Of a stretch of 56,315 bases of DNA, positions 1-8,631 are shown piece after piece. Both the position numbers and the translations under genes were made by a program. Origin of the DNA: Acinetobacter sp. P8-3-8 (GTDB lineage: Bacteria; Pseudomonadota; Gammaproteobacteria; Pseudomonadales; Moraxellaceae); contig NZ_AFIE01000019.1 of assembly GCF_000214135.1 (NCBI RefSeq), positions 1 to 56,315 of the forward strand, written 5' to 3'. The notes under the pieces are model-generated. The model saw only the letters and a list, made by a program, of their open reading frames with translations. It was not told the origin of the DNA and made no database searches. Within the stretch, counting starts at the first letter, position 1. Every line of letters starts with the position of its first letter.

Positions 1-20
1 GAGGGGTTAGGGGAGATTTA
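1..20. repeat. end of a dispersed CCCCT-type repeat
   Basis: The first bases carry GAGGGGTTAGGGGAGATT, identical over 18 bases to the right end of the larger repeat at 44378-44500 and related in reverse orientation to 5371-5435. Only the edge lies in the window, just upstream of leuD. It probably belongs to a family of short dispersed palindromic elements. Confidence 0.6.
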
Positions 21-47
21 AAGTAATGAAATTCTTTAGGAAAAGAC

Positions 48-698
48 ATGAAAGCTTATACCGTTGAACAAGGTATCGTTGCACCATTAGACCGTGCCAA
101 TGTAGATACAGATTTAATCATTCCAAAACAGTTCTTGAAATCAATCAAACGTACTGGATTTGGTGACAACTTATTTGATGAATTACGTTATTTAGATGAA
201 GGCTATTTAGGGCAAGATATTTCTAAACGTCCTAAAAATCCAGATTTTGCTTTGAATCAACCACGTTATCAAGGTGCAACAGTGCTTATTTCACGTGCAA
301 ACTTCGGTTGTGGTTCAAGTCGTGAGCATGCGCCGTGGGCATTGGAAGAGTACGGTTTCCGTACTGTGATTGCACCGAGTTATGCCGATATTTTCTTTAA
401 TAACAGCTTTAAAAATGGCATGTTACCTGTCATTTTGTCTGAAGCGATTGTTGATCAATTATTCAAAGAGTGTGCTGCCAATGAAGGTTATCAACTGACC
501 ATCGATTTGGAAGCGCAAGAAGTGCGTACACCTTCTGGTGAGGCATTCAAATTTGAGGTTGATCCATTCCGTAAACATTGTTTATTGAATGGTTTGGATG
601 ATATTGGTTTAACTTTACAAGCAGCCGATGATATCCGTGCTTATGAAGAAAAAACCAAGCAATCACGTCCTTGGGTGTTTGCTGAAATTAAGGCTTAA
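48..698 (+). CDS. leuD: 3-isopropylmalate dehydratase small subunit LeuD
   Basis: LeuD pairs with LeuC to form isopropylmalate isomerase, which converts 2-isopropylmalate to 3-isopropylmalate in cytoplasmic leucine synthesis. The 216 residues match the usual length of the proteobacterial small subunit. The swivelling-domain signatures are visible: [13 protein letters not shown] near residues 19-31 and the loop [15 protein letters not shown] near residues 85-99. The ATG at 48 follows AGGAAAAGAC. leuC presumably lies just outside the left edge, and leuB follows after one intervening lipoprotein gene, so this is a leucine cluster. Identification is firm. Confidence 0.97.
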   Translation: MKAYTVEQGIVAPLDRANVDTDLIIPKQFLKSIKRTGFGDNLFDELRYLDEGYLGQDISKRPKNPDFALNQPRYQGATVLISRANFGCGSSREHAPWALEEYGFRTVIAPSYADIFFNNSFKNGMLPVILSEAIVDQLFKECAANEGYQLTIDLEAQEVRTPSGEAFKFEVDPFRKHCLLNGLDDIGLTLQAADDIRAYEEKTKQSRPWVFAEIKA

Positions 699-802
699 TG
701 TGCCACTCACACTTTACACATAGCGTGAAAGCCCAAGTCTTGTTAACATATTGAACATAAAAAATGAATGTTTACTCAGTGAAGCAAGGTTGGGTTTGAA
801 CA

Positions 803-1372
803 ATGACTAAGGTTTTAGGCTACAGCGTTATAATTGGTTTATCGAGCTTAGTCTTGAGTGCTTGCCAATCAACCCAAATGGTTGATTTGATGAGAATTAA
901 AAAAGCTGAAAAACAGCATCATAGTCAAAATACTGTTGCTGTTTATTGTTCAGGCGCAGAACACTGTGAATTTGCACGATTAAATGATTTAGTCATCGTT
1001 GATGAAAATGTAGCACGGGCAAATCGTAAAGCCATTGATAAAGGTTATCTCAAATTAACAGGTGAACCTTTGGATCAAAATGGTGTGTATTTAACGATTC
1101 CGCCTCAGCAATATGAAATGGTGATTCGGTTTTACCCAATTACTAAAGAACATGCTGAAGTATTTCACGTGATTCATCAATTTGAAGGCAATCAGACCTA
1201 TACATTTAAAATGTATCGTCAAAGATCATCAAATTCAGGCAGTTTGCTCAATGTTTCTGCTCCTACACCACTTTGTGTAGATATGATTCAAGAAAATCGT
1301 ACAATTCGCCGTTTTTGCCGTCCGCATAATGCGGTAACAGGTGTCAGCGAATTTGTAGAACAAAAAATTTAA
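803..1372 (+). CDS. putative lipoprotein between leuD and leuB
   Basis: This is a 189-residue protein of unknown function. It starts with a hydrophobic signal and a lipobox LSAC with Cys21, so it is probably a lipidated envelope protein. Mature Cys residues occur in the pairs YCSGAEHC and near the C-terminus (LCVD and RFCRP), suggesting disulphides in the periplasm. It lies on the same strand between leuD and leuB, with 104 and 43 bases on either side and no obvious terminator, so it may be co-transcribed with leucine genes although no metabolic link is apparent. I recognise no domain. Confidence 0.8.
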   Translation: MTKVLGYSVIIGLSSLVLSACQSTQMVDLMRIKKAEKQHHSQNTVAVYCSGAEHCEFARLNDLVIVDENVARANRKAIDKGYLKLTGEPLDQNGVYLTIPPQQYEMVIRFYPITKEHAEVFHVIHQFEGNQTYTFKMYRQRSSNSGSLLNVSAPTPLCVDMIQENRTIRRFCRPHNAVTGVSEFVEQKI

Positions 1373-1415
1373 TCTCAAACAACAGTTAAGCTGTTACATA
1401 TAATCGGAACGACAA

Positions 1416-2495
1416 ATGTCTAAACAAATTTTGATCTTGGCAGGTGATGGTATTGGTCCAGAGATCGTTGCTGCTGCTGAAAAAGTACTTACACGTGTCA
1501 ATGAAAAATTTAATTTAGGGTTAACGTGGGAACACGGTTTATTGGGCGGTTCAGCCATTGATGCACATGGTGAACCTTACCCCGCAGTAACAGCAGAACA
1601 AGCTCAAAAAGCAGATGCAATCTTACTTGGTGCGGTGGGTGGCCCTAAGTGGGACAATATTGAACGCTCAATTCGCCCTGAACGTGGTTTATTAAAAATT
1701 CGTAGTGAATTGAATTTATTCGCAAACTTACGCCCAGCAATTCTTTATCCGCAATTGGCAGATGCATCAAGTTTAAAACCTGAGATTGTTTCTGGTTTAG
1801 ACATACTCATTGTTCGTGAATTAACAGGTGGAATCTATTTCGGTCAACCACGTGGTATTCGTGAACTCGAAAATGGTGAAAAACAAGGTTTTAATACTGA
1901 CGTTTATTCTGAGTCTGAAATTAAGCGTATTGCCAAAGTTGCTTTTGAAATGGCAAATTTACGTGGCGGTAAAGTGTGTTCTGTAGATAAAGCCAATGTA
2001 CTTGAAGTGACTGAGCTTTGGAAACAAACAGTGACTGCAATGAAAGAAGAGCAGTATCCTGAAATTAACTTATCGCATATGTATGTTGATAATGCCGCAA
2101 TGCAGTTGGTACGTGCGCCAAAACAGTTTGATGTGATTGTGACAGGCAATTTGTTTGGTGACATCTTGTCTGATGAAGCAGCAATGCTAACAGGTTCGAT
2201 TGGTATGTTGCCATCTGCATCATTGGATGAAAATGGCAAAGGTATGTATGAGCCATGTCATGGTTCAGCACCTGATATTGCAGGTCAAAATGTTGCAAAT
2301 CCATTAGCAACCATTCTTTCTGTTGCGATGATGCTTCGTTATACCTTCCGTGAAGAAGTGGCAGCTAAAGCAATTGAAGATGCTGTAGGTCAAGTTTTAG
2401 ATCAAGGTTTACGTACTGGCGACATTATGTCTGAAGGTATGAATAAAGTTGGTACTTCTGAAATGGGCGATGCGGTTGTTACTGCAATTGCTTAA
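1416..2495 (+). CDS. leuB: 3-isopropylmalate dehydrogenase LeuB
   Basis: LeuB oxidatively decarboxylates 3-isopropylmalate with NAD+ to 4-methyl-2-oxopentanoate, the third committed step of leucine synthesis, in the cytoplasm. The 359-residue length is normal for the family. Visible signatures are the N-terminal [11 protein letters not shown], the substrate-binding [31 protein letters not shown], and the metal/NAD region [13 protein letters not shown] followed by [13 protein letters not shown]. The gene ends just before a strong hairpin at 2518-2546. Identification is firm. Confidence 0.98.
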   Translation: MSKQILILAGDGIGPEIVAAAEKVLTRVNEKFNLGLTWEHGLLGGSAIDAHGEPYPAVTAEQAQKADAILLGAVGGPKWDNIERSIRPERGLLKIRSELNLFANLRPAILYPQLADASSLKPEIVSGLDILIVRELTGGIYFGQPRGIRELENGEKQGFNTDVYSESEIKRIAKVAFEMANLRGGKVCSVDKANVLEVTELWKQTVTAMKEEQYPEINLSHMYVDNAAMQLVRAPKQFDVIVTGNLFGDILSDEAAMLTGSIGMLPSASLDENGKGMYEPCHGSAPDIAGQNVANPLATILSVAMMLRYTFREEVAAKAIEDAVGQVLDQGLRTGDIMSEGMNKVGTSEMGDAVVTAIA

Positions 2496-2517
2496 GCTTT
2501 CAGTTTGAATTTTAAAT

Positions 2518-2546
2518 AAAAAACACAGCTTCGGCTGTGTTTTTTA
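2518..2546. terminator. bidirectional rho-independent terminator
   Basis: An 11-bp arm AAAAACACAGC and its complement flank a TTCG loop, with A and T runs on the two sides. It can terminate leuB on the plus strand and the convergent lipoprotein gene on the minus strand. Confidence 0.88.
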
Positions 2547-2554
2547 TTGCGTTA

Positions 2555-2959
2555 TTAACAGGCTCTACCTTTGAGTTGATAGGATTTGGCCATGCCATTT
2601 TCGATATTAAAAATAATATTACATGACATTCGGTTTTGATAAGAATTTGCAGTACTCCCCATTTGGGTCGGAAGCAATTTACCGTGTTGGTCGAGAACTG
2701 ATACTCCTGAAGGCATTGACGTTGGAACATCTCTTTCAAAGACATAGATCAATTGGTTTTCTTTTTGTACAGCGGCTTTTTTGGGCTGAATACCGATCTC
2801 TTTTAAATCAAATTGTTGCTGAATATCTGTGACTGTTTTACCAATGAATGGTTGTACATATTGGTGAATAGGCGCATTTCTTTGTTGGGATAGCGAAGTA
2901 CATGATACTAAATATATGCAACAGAATAGAACGCTTAGATGAGTAAATATTTTATTCAT
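2555..2959 (-). CDS. small lipoprotein, paralogue of its upstream neighbour
   Basis: This 134-residue protein of unknown function has a signal peptide and lipobox LVSC (Cys20). It shares a layout with the protein at 3039-3446: a YVQPFIGKTVTDIQ block after the signal, a central variable part, and a C-terminal stretch in which two Cys are exactly 21 residues apart, the second being the final residue. The match of spacing and motif order supports recent or ancient duplication. It probably sits in an envelope membrane with a C-terminal disulphide. No enzymatic motif is visible. Confidence 0.8.
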   Translation of the reverse strand: MNKIFTHLSVLFCCIYLVSCTSLSQQRNAPIHQYVQPFIGKTVTDIQQQFDLKEIGIQPKKAAVQKENQLIYVFERDVPTSMPSGVSVLDQHGKLLPTQMGSTANSYQNRMSCNIIFNIENGMAKSYQLKGRAC

Positions 2960-3038
2960 TGCCTTTTTCTGAAAATGAAGCTGATCTTAGTATTTACTTT
3001 TAGTTTAAATATTTCAAGTAAAGCGATTCACTGCAGGG

Positions 3039-3446
3039 TTAACAAGCCTTACCTAAATACTGAATAGATTGTGCAATACCATCTTTAAGTATAAAGGTCA
3101 CTTTACAATTAAAATTAATATCATAAGTCGGGATTGCTGTCGTGTCATAACGAATCACAGGCGCGCCCATCGCATTTGTACCTACGGTTGCATTGCTACC
3201 AGCCATTGGTATGCTCAGCGGTCTGAGAATGGTATAGCTGAGCATTGAGTCGCTACTTTGTACATCTTTGGTGGTTTGGTAACCCAATGCTTTAAAATCT
3301 AAGTTCTTTTGAATGTCTGAACTGCTAGAGCCAATAAATTGTTGTAAATATTCATCTAAATTGACTTGCCGAGTTGTACTTGTTTGGCATCCTGCTAAAA
3401 GGACTGAAAAAGACATTGCCACTAAAAGCTGTTGAGTTAACTTCAT
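3039..3446 (-). CDS. small lipoprotein, tandem paralogue
   Basis: This 135-residue lipoprotein has unknown function. I place the start at the ATG at 3446, because GGAG lies 7 bases upstream and the protein then begins with a compact signal MKLTQQ and lipobox LAGC (Cys20); a start 18 bases further out would add MPWSAT before the signal. The motif YLQQFIGSSSSDIQ and the C-terminal Cys pair (21 residues apart, last residue Cys) match the neighbour at 2555-2959, which lies downstream on the same strand. The pair is probably a duplication of one envelope protein. Confidence 0.8.
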   Translation of the reverse strand: MKLTQQLLVAMSFSVLLAGCQTSTTRQVNLDEYLQQFIGSSSSDIQKNLDFKALGYQTTKDVQSSDSMLSYTILRPLSIPMAGSNATVGTNAMGAPVIRYDTTAIPTYDINFNCKVTFILKDGIAQSIQYLGKAC

Positions 3447-3870
3447 CGTCGCACTCCAAGGCATATCACTCTATTGCTAAATAGTGTAGTCTGAGTGCAA
3501 TAAATAAACAAATTACAGTTAATGTGAATGCTGAAGAATAGACAAACGGGCGTAGTCTATAGAGTTGGATATTTTGACTTCAAGTCTTTAGCAGAATATG
3601 AAAATATTGAATGATCTGCACTGAAAATGAATTGAATCATTCATCAATAAAATTGACTTCAATATTTTCAGACATAAGGAAGAAAGGAGATAGATAAAGT
3701 TTATGCTTTAGAATCAATCATTGCTTTAACTTTAATCAATTTAAAATGTCACCTAAAGAATTGAAAAACATCATCAATGATGAAGTATTCAAGTTTTAGA
3801 GTGTGAAAAAATGGCTTGCTAAACGATAGCAATCGATCGATGAGCAGAATAAGAATGATCGTGAGAATGA
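3447..3870. other. gene-poor stretch, possible decayed sequence
   Basis: About 420 bases without a convincing gene. There are short coding-like fragments, for example an ATG at 3748 opening a 17-codon frame. The similar sequences AATATTGAATGAT and TTCAATATTTTCA at 3603-3670 form a loose inverted repeat. I see no promoter or RNA structure I would defend. It may hold the remnant of a lost gene. Confidence 0.35.
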
Positions 3871-3894
3871 AAAAGCCACCTCAAAGTGGCTTTT
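3871..3894 (-). terminator. rho-independent terminator of infA
   Basis: GCCAC and GTGGC flank a 6-base loop. On the minus strand a run of five T follows the stem, 15 bases after the infA stop codon. Confidence 0.85.
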
Positions 3895-3908
3895 GCTTCC
3901 GCTAAAAC

Positions 3909-4130
3909 TTAGCGTGCACGATAAGTAATACGACCTTTTGTTAAGTCATATGGTGTCATTTCGACTTTAACACTGTCGCCAGTTAAAATACGAATATAGT
4001 GTTTACGCATTTTACCAGAAATGTGAGCAATCACTTCGTGACCGTTTTCTAGACGTACACGGAACATAGTATTAGGAAGCGTTTCGGTGACAACGCCTTC
4101 GAACTCGATAAGTTCCTCTTTATTGGCCAT
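3909..4130 (-). CDS. infA: translation initiation factor IF-1
   Basis: IF-1 binds the A site of the 30S subunit and assists IF-2 and IF-3 during initiation. The 73-residue length and whole sequence are typical of the family: one S1/OB fold with [17 protein letters not shown], the loop [13 protein letters not shown] and the C-terminal [12 protein letters not shown]. The gene stands alone on the minus strand with its own terminator and is divergent from the AraC-type regulator at 4359. Identification is firm. Confidence 0.98.
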   Translation of the reverse strand: MANKEELIEFEGVVTETLPNTMFRVRLENGHEVIAHISGKMRKHYIRILTGDSVKVEMTPYDLTKGRITYRAR

Positions 4131-4358
4131 AGCCTACCTGATGATCAAATTGGAAAGGCGCAAATTATAGGCAATTTTTTATAGAAAGACAAGATTATTC
4201 GACTTTACAAGGCCGCAGATGACTTGAAAATAGGCGAACATATTGTTAAACAATTTCTACAAAAAAAAGCGGATAAATATTGTCAGTTTAGCCAATCGAC
4301 TGTAATCTAAATCTGATGATTTAAGTATAAATGAATAACATACAAGGAAGGGCACTGC

Positions 4359-5369
4359 GTGAGTCAGCTAACTGATGCTTCGGTTGTTTTACGATTAGGC
4401 TATCAAGCGATCCGTCGTGCAGGATTGCCGACAGAAGAAATATTATCCAAGGCGGGAGTGACATTAAATCAAGTTGATCAAAATGCACGTACTCCGCTTA
4501 ATGCACAATATGCTTTTTGGACAGCGGCTGAGGAAGTGAGCCATGATCCTGACATCGGGTTACATCTCGGTGAGCATTTACCTCTTTATCGAGGCCAAGT
4601 GATTGAACACTTGTTTATTTCAAGTGAAAACTTTGGTGAAGGGCTCAAGCGAGCTTTGGCCTATCAACGTTTAATTAGTGATGCTTTTCATGCGAGCCTC
4701 GTGATTGATGATAATGGGCGTTGTTATTTAACCAATGGTGAACAGCCTTGGGGAGATAATATTGTTAATCGTCATTTCTCAGAATGCGCACTTTCAGGCA
4801 TTTTACGGTTTTTTAAATTTATTACTGAAGGGCGTTTTGAACCGATTTATATCGACTTCAATTTCAGCCAAGGTGCTTCCGATGCAGAATATTTCCGTGT
4901 TTACGAATGTCCTGTTAGTTTAGGGCAGAAAGAAACACGTTTGTATTTTGATCCATCGATTTTAGATTATCCATTGTGGCAAGCTGAACCTGAGCTATTA
5001 CAGCTACATGAGCAGTTGGCTTTGGAAAAGTTACAAGAACTTGCTCGTTATGACCTTGTAGGTGAAGTACGCCGTGCTATAGGTTCAACTTTAGAAAGTG
5101 GTGAAACCACACTTGAAACGGTTGCAGCACAACTCAGCATTACACCACGTCGTTTACGTACTCAGCTTTCTGAAGCAAATACCAGTTTCCAGCAAATTCT
5201 TTCTGACTATCGTTGTCGTTTGGCTAAGAAATTATTGGCAAATACCAATGAAAGCGTAGAACGTATTGTTTATTTAACAGGTTTTTCTGAGCCAAGTACC
5301 TTCTATCGTGCATTTAAACGTTGGACCAATGAAACGCCAGTGGAATATAGAAAGCGTAAGCAACGTTGA
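4359..5369 (+). CDS. AraC-family transcriptional regulator
   Basis: This 336-residue cytoplasmic regulator has two parts. Roughly residues 15-200 resemble the arabinose-binding-like sensory domain found in OruR/GbuR-type AraC proteins (for example DPDIGLHLGEHLPLYRGQVIEHLF). The C-terminal 100 residues hold the two AraC helix-turn-helices, seen as LETVAAQLSITPRRLRTQL and VERIVYLTGFSEPSTFYRAFKRW followed by TPVEYR. Translation starts at GTG 4359 behind AAGGAAGG. No metabolic genes are adjacent, so the ligand and targets are unknown. The family call is secure. Confidence 0.9.
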   Translation: MSQLTDASVVLRLGYQAIRRAGLPTEEILSKAGVTLNQVDQNARTPLNAQYAFWTAAEEVSHDPDIGLHLGEHLPLYRGQVIEHLFISSENFGEGLKRALAYQRLISDAFHASLVIDDNGRCYLTNGEQPWGDNIVNRHFSECALSGILRFFKFITEGRFEPIYIDFNFSQGASDAEYFRVYECPVSLGQKETRLYFDPSILDYPLWQAEPELLQLHEQLALEKLQELARYDLVGEVRRAIGSTLESGETTLETVAAQLSITPRRLRTQLSEANTSFQQILSDYRCRLAKKLLANTNESVERIVYLTGFSEPSTFYRAFKRWTNETPVEYRKRKQR

Positions 5370-5370
5370 G

Positions 5371-5435
5371 AAATCTCCTCTAACCTCCCTATGTAAAAGG
5401 GAGGAATTCCACTTTTTGAAATGGAAGGGTGAGGC
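5371..5435. repeat. dispersed CCCCT-type repeat, intergenic
   Basis: TCTCCTCTAACCTCCCT is a slightly diverged reverse copy of the repeat end at 44481-44497 and at 1-18. Internal complementarity between CCTCCCT and AGGGAGG gives a short stem. It lies between the convergent AraC-type and truA genes and might also act as a terminator. Confidence 0.6.
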
Positions 5436-5452
5436 AAGAATTCTAAAATAAA

Positions 5453-6250
5453 TTACTCAGGCATATTCAGCCAATGTGGCCCTAAAGGCGTTTTCGGCAA
5501 TTCAAATTGCTCAGGATAATCAGCATGGATGAAATACAAGCCATCTGGTGGTGCAGTGATTCCCGCAGCCTTACGGTCTTCAGCCGCAAAGATTTGATCG
5601 ATATGATCCACCTCATACATCCCTTGACCGATTTCCAATAAGCAACCCATGATGTTGCGCACCATGTGATGTAAGAAACCATCAGCTTGAATATCTAAAA
5701 CCAAATAATTACCATGGCGAATTAAGCGGCAGTGCTTAACATGGCGAACAGGTTGATTCGATTGGCATGCCGCAGCACGGAAGCTTTCAAAATTATGTGT
5801 ACCTTCAAATTTCTGAGCAGCTTTAATCATCTTATCTACATCGAGTGGATAGAATGCATGTGTCACCTGTTTATGGAGTAAAGCAGGGCGATTTGCAGAT
5901 TGGTACACCACATAACGATAACGCCGTGCTTGCGCTTTAAAACGAGCATGGAAATCGTGATCCATTTCCTTAATCCATTGGATGGAAATGTCTTTCGGTA
6001 ATTGGCTATTTGAACCCATGAGCCAACCACGCATTGGGCGGATTGCATTGGTATCAAAATGCGCCACCATATTGGTCGCATGTACACCTGCATCCGTGCG
6101 ACCTGCACCGTGTAAAATAATCGGTTCATCCGCAATTTTACTCAGCACCTTTTCCATCGTTTCCTGAATGCTTCGCACACCTGCTTGTTGAGTTTGCCAA
6201 CCCTTATAACGAATGCCACAAAACTCAATACCAATTGCAAAGCGTTGCAT
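5453..6250 (-). CDS. truA: tRNA pseudouridine(38-40) synthase TruA
   Basis: TruA isomerises uridines 38, 39 and 40 in the anticodon arm of many tRNAs. The 265 residues include the catalytic motif GAGRTDAGVHA with Asp53 as nucleophile, the N-terminal FCGIRYKGWQTQ, the arginine/tyrosine-rich RRYRYVV, and GFLHHMVRNIMG near residue 200. It lies 8 bases downstream of the asparaginase gene and is probably translated from the same transcript. Proximity to asd and fimV resembles the Pseudomonas leu-asd-fimV-truA neighbourhood. Confidence 0.97.
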   Translation of the reverse strand: MQRFAIGIEFCGIRYKGWQTQQAGVRSIQETMEKVLSKIADEPIILHGAGRTDAGVHATNMVAHFDTNAIRPMRGWLMGSNSQLPKDISIQWIKEMDHDFHARFKAQARRYRYVVYQSANRPALLHKQVTHAFYPLDVDKMIKAAQKFEGTHNFESFRAAACQSNQPVRHVKHCRLIRHGNYLVLDIQADGFLHHMVRNIMGCLLEIGQGMYEVDHIDQIFAAEDRKAAGITAPPDGLYFIHADYPEQFELPKTPLGPHWLNMPE

Positions 6251-6258
6251 AAAAACCT

Positions 6259-7233
6259 CTATTCAGGACGATCATACCAATGGTCATGCCATTGTTCCGA
6301 AGTTGGGTATTGTAAATAAATTTTGAGGATTTTGGCATAAAGATCTGCTTGACTCAGTGCATCACTGACCAAAATCTTTGAATCTTTAATCCACTGACTC
6401 ACTGCATAGCGTTGATCTATGCCACCTAATGGGACTTGTGTAGCTAAAATTACTTGGCAATTGTTGAGTTGTAATGCTTTAATTTTTTCGATAATTTGAT
6501 CATTTACAGCAAGATTACCAACACCATAAGCTTGAATAATCAAAAAATGAGGTGGCTTGGATAGAATTAAATCTAAATTACTGGCGAGCTGTTCTTGTTC
6601 GATCGGTAACATCATCCAATTGATGATATTCAGTGTTTTGGCTTTTTCAAAATGTGAAAGTTGTACATTGATGACCTGAGAATCAATATTCATTTCTTGA
6701 TCCGCTTTCTGTCCTTTAAACGCATCAAGTGCTGTGCTATGGGTTTTTAATACAGTTCGCGCATGCATCACTTGGTGGAAAAAGGCAAGATAGACACCTA
6801 CAGGGAGATTGATGACTGCTTCTAATGCTGTATTTAAATTATCAATAGCATCTGTGAATTCACGCGTATTTTCACCTGAAAGATTCAATAGAGGATATTG
6901 ACTCCCTGTGAGTACCACGTGACAAGATTCAGCAAGGAATCGTGAAAGCGTTGCTGCCGCATAACTGAGTGTGTCCGTCCCGTGAATCACAACAAAGTGT
7001 TGAAAGTTTTGGAGTTGCAGGCTTTGGATTTGCTGGATGAGTTTAAGCCAATCTAAAGCAGTACATGCGCTACTGTCTTTGATACTCGGAGCTTTAAAGC
7101 ACTCGATTTTAAGATGCGTTGGAAGTATGCGTTGTAGTCGAGGTAGAAATTCTGCTTCTGGCATCGGTGCTAAAGGCTCACCTACACAGCCAAAAGTTCC
7201 CCCCATATAAATTAAAGCAATTTTTTTGTTCAT
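6259..7233 (-). CDS. type I L-asparaginase family protein
   Basis: This 324-residue cytoplasmic enzyme (no signal peptide) should hydrolyse L-asparagine to aspartate and ammonia. Both family signatures are present: the N-terminal YMGGTFG with nucleophile Thr13, and VVIHGTDTLSYAA with Thr86-Asp87. The downstream GSQYPL, SGENTREFTDA and AYGVGN blocks fit the fold. The first signature has Phe where Ile is usual, and spacing is slightly shorter than in E. coli AnsA, so substrate range is less certain than family. It is upstream of truA with an 8-base gap, and a terminator-like hairpin sits just ahead of its start. Confidence 0.88.
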   Translation of the reverse strand: MNKKIALIYMGGTFGCVGEPLAPMPEAEFLPRLQRILPTHLKIECFKAPSIKDSSACTALDWLKLIQQIQSLQLQNFQHFVVIHGTDTLSYAAATLSRFLAESCHVVLTGSQYPLLNLSGENTREFTDAIDNLNTALEAVINLPVGVYLAFFHQVMHARTVLKTHSTALDAFKGQKADQEMNIDSQVINVQLSHFEKAKTLNIINWMMLPIEQEQLASNLDLILSKPPHFLIIQAYGVGNLAVNDQIIEKIKALQLNNCQVILATQVPLGGIDQRYAVSQWIKDSKILVSDALSQADLYAKILKIYLQYPTSEQWHDHWYDRPE

Positions 7234-7236
7234 AAT

Positions 7237-7264
7237 AAAAAAGCAGCCATGAATGACTGCTTTA
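7237..7264 (-). terminator. rho-independent terminator after the fimV C-terminal gene
   Basis: AAAGCAG and CTGCTTT flank a 10-base interior that itself can pair CAT with ATG. On the minus strand six T follow. It separates the FimV gene pair from the asparaginase-truA pair, lying within the leader of the asparaginase gene. Confidence 0.75.
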
Positions 7265-7281
7265 TCTTAAAACGAATAAAT

Positions 7282-8583
7282 TTAAGAAGCTATTCGATTG
7301 AGTAATGTTTGAGACAATTGACGTTGCTCGGTCGTATATTTTGATTCATTTTGTGAAAGAAGTTCACGTGCAGATGCATATGCACCTAAATCAATGTATT
7401 GCTGAGCAAGATCTAAATCTAATTGAATTTCATTCACTTCAGCCAATTCAGGGAATGCTTGAATCAGCGGATCATTTGAATCAGTAGTTGCACTGATTTC
7501 AGTTGCAGTGGGTGCTGTTTCAAAATTTAATACTGGAGATGTTGTTTCTACTTGCTCTGTTTTCTGATCTAAATCAAAGCTAAAGGCTGGCTGCGTTGCA
7601 ACTTCTTCGTTCGGGGTAAATGTAAATTCTAATTCATTTGCATGTGTAACAGTTGTTTCGCTTTCGCTAGTTTTTTCTTCAACTGGCGGTGTAACGATTG
7701 GTTCAGCAAAGTCGAGTTTGAATTCGGTTGCAATTTCTACTGCTGGTTTGTCATCTACAATAGGCGTGGCAGTTTCGTTTGGACTAAAGCTAAATTCTAA
7801 AGGTGCAATTGTTGCGGTTTTTGTTTCTTCAACAGGTGCAGGTGCTTCAAAAGAAAAATCAGCAGTTGGCTTCGTTTCTTTTTGAGTGATTGATTCAAGG
7901 TTAAAGTCTAAAGGTTGAACTTGTTCTTTTAGTGAGTCATTTGAGGTGTTATCAACATCTGTTGTAACAAACTCAAGAGAATCTTGCGCTGGTTGTTCTG
8001 TTGTTGCTGGTTGATCAATTAAAGCATCAAAAGCAGCATGATTCTTATTTGTTTCGGTTGTATTCGAGGTAGCTGGCTCAAATGCAATGGATTCAATTGG
8101 GTTTTCTGCCTGAGCTGCTTTCTGTTTATCTTCAGCTTGTGCAACGATTTCATCTAAACCCAATGAGCGAATATGATTAATCAATTGATTAACGGCAAAC
8201 TCATCTTTTTGCGCTAAATGTATATCAACTAAATAAAGATAAAGTTCATGTTGTGCATTGTCTTGATTTAATGCTTGGTTGATTTTTGCTTCAGCAGAAA
8301 AATAATTTTTAGCCGCAATTAATTTTTCAATATTGGCTTTTAATTCAGGGTTTAAAGGTTTTGCTATTTGTTGAATAATAACATCTTCTTTAACAACAGC
8401 AGTTTGTCGTTGAGAAGTAGTGCTGCGCGCAGTACGTGCTACATTTTTCTTCGCAGTCTTTTTATTGTTATTCTTTTTGTTGCTTGCGTTAGAACTGGTA
8501 TTTTCTTTATTGGCGTCTTCACGTTTTTTTAAAACGATGGCAACAACCAATAGTAAAATAAATGGAATCACATACAACAACAT
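7282..8583 (-). CDS. FimV C-terminal half: membrane anchor plus cytoplasmic FimV domain
   Basis: This 433-residue protein begins with one transmembrane helix (residues 2-18, then KKRED), followed by a Lys/Asn-rich linker and a TPR-like helical block near residues 78-145. A long acidic Thr/Glu/Pro-rich region carries repeated short motifs such as LEFSFSPNE, LEFTFTPNE and DFSFEAP. The last 50 residues match the FimV C-terminal domain (LDLDLAQQYIDLGAYASARELL). In Pseudomonas, FimV is one protein with LysM, membrane helix and TPR parts, and supports type IV pili and polar organisation. Here the LysM part is the separate gene upstream. The ATG at 8583 has its own site GAAGGGG, so this is a real gene rather than a frameshift product. 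Confidence 0.85.
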   Translation of the reverse strand: MLLYVIPFILLLVVAIVLKKREDANKENTSSNASNKKNNNKKTAKKNVARTARSTTSQRQTAVVKEDVIIQQIAKPLNPELKANIEKLIAAKNYFSAEAKINQALNQDNAQHELYLYLVDIHLAQKDEFAVNQLINHIRSLGLDEIVAQAEDKQKAAQAENPIESIAFEPATSNTTETNKNHAAFDALIDQPATTEQPAQDSLEFVTTDVDNTSNDSLKEQVQPLDFNLESITQKETKPTADFSFEAPAPVEETKTATIAPLEFSFSPNETATPIVDDKPAVEIATEFKLDFAEPIVTPPVEEKTSESETTVTHANELEFTFTPNEEVATQPAFSFDLDQKTEQVETTSPVLNFETAPTATEISATTDSNDPLIQAFPELAEVNEIQLDLDLAQQYIDLGAYASARELLSQNESKYTTEQRQLSQTLLNRIAS

Positions 8584-8631
8584 TTTATTTCCCCTTCATT
8601 GAGTACAATGAATCAATATCCTAAATACAAT

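Noticed and set aside
1904-2310. Open frames on the minus strand inside leuB
   Set aside because: They lie fully inside a firm gene, have no ribosome sites, and their amino acid content looks like a reading-frame shadow.
8584-8631. A frameshift or sequencing error splitting one fimV gene
   Set aside because: The downstream gene begins with its own ribosome site and a membrane helix exactly where a domain boundary is expected, so two real genes are more likely. Only comparison with relatives would settle it.
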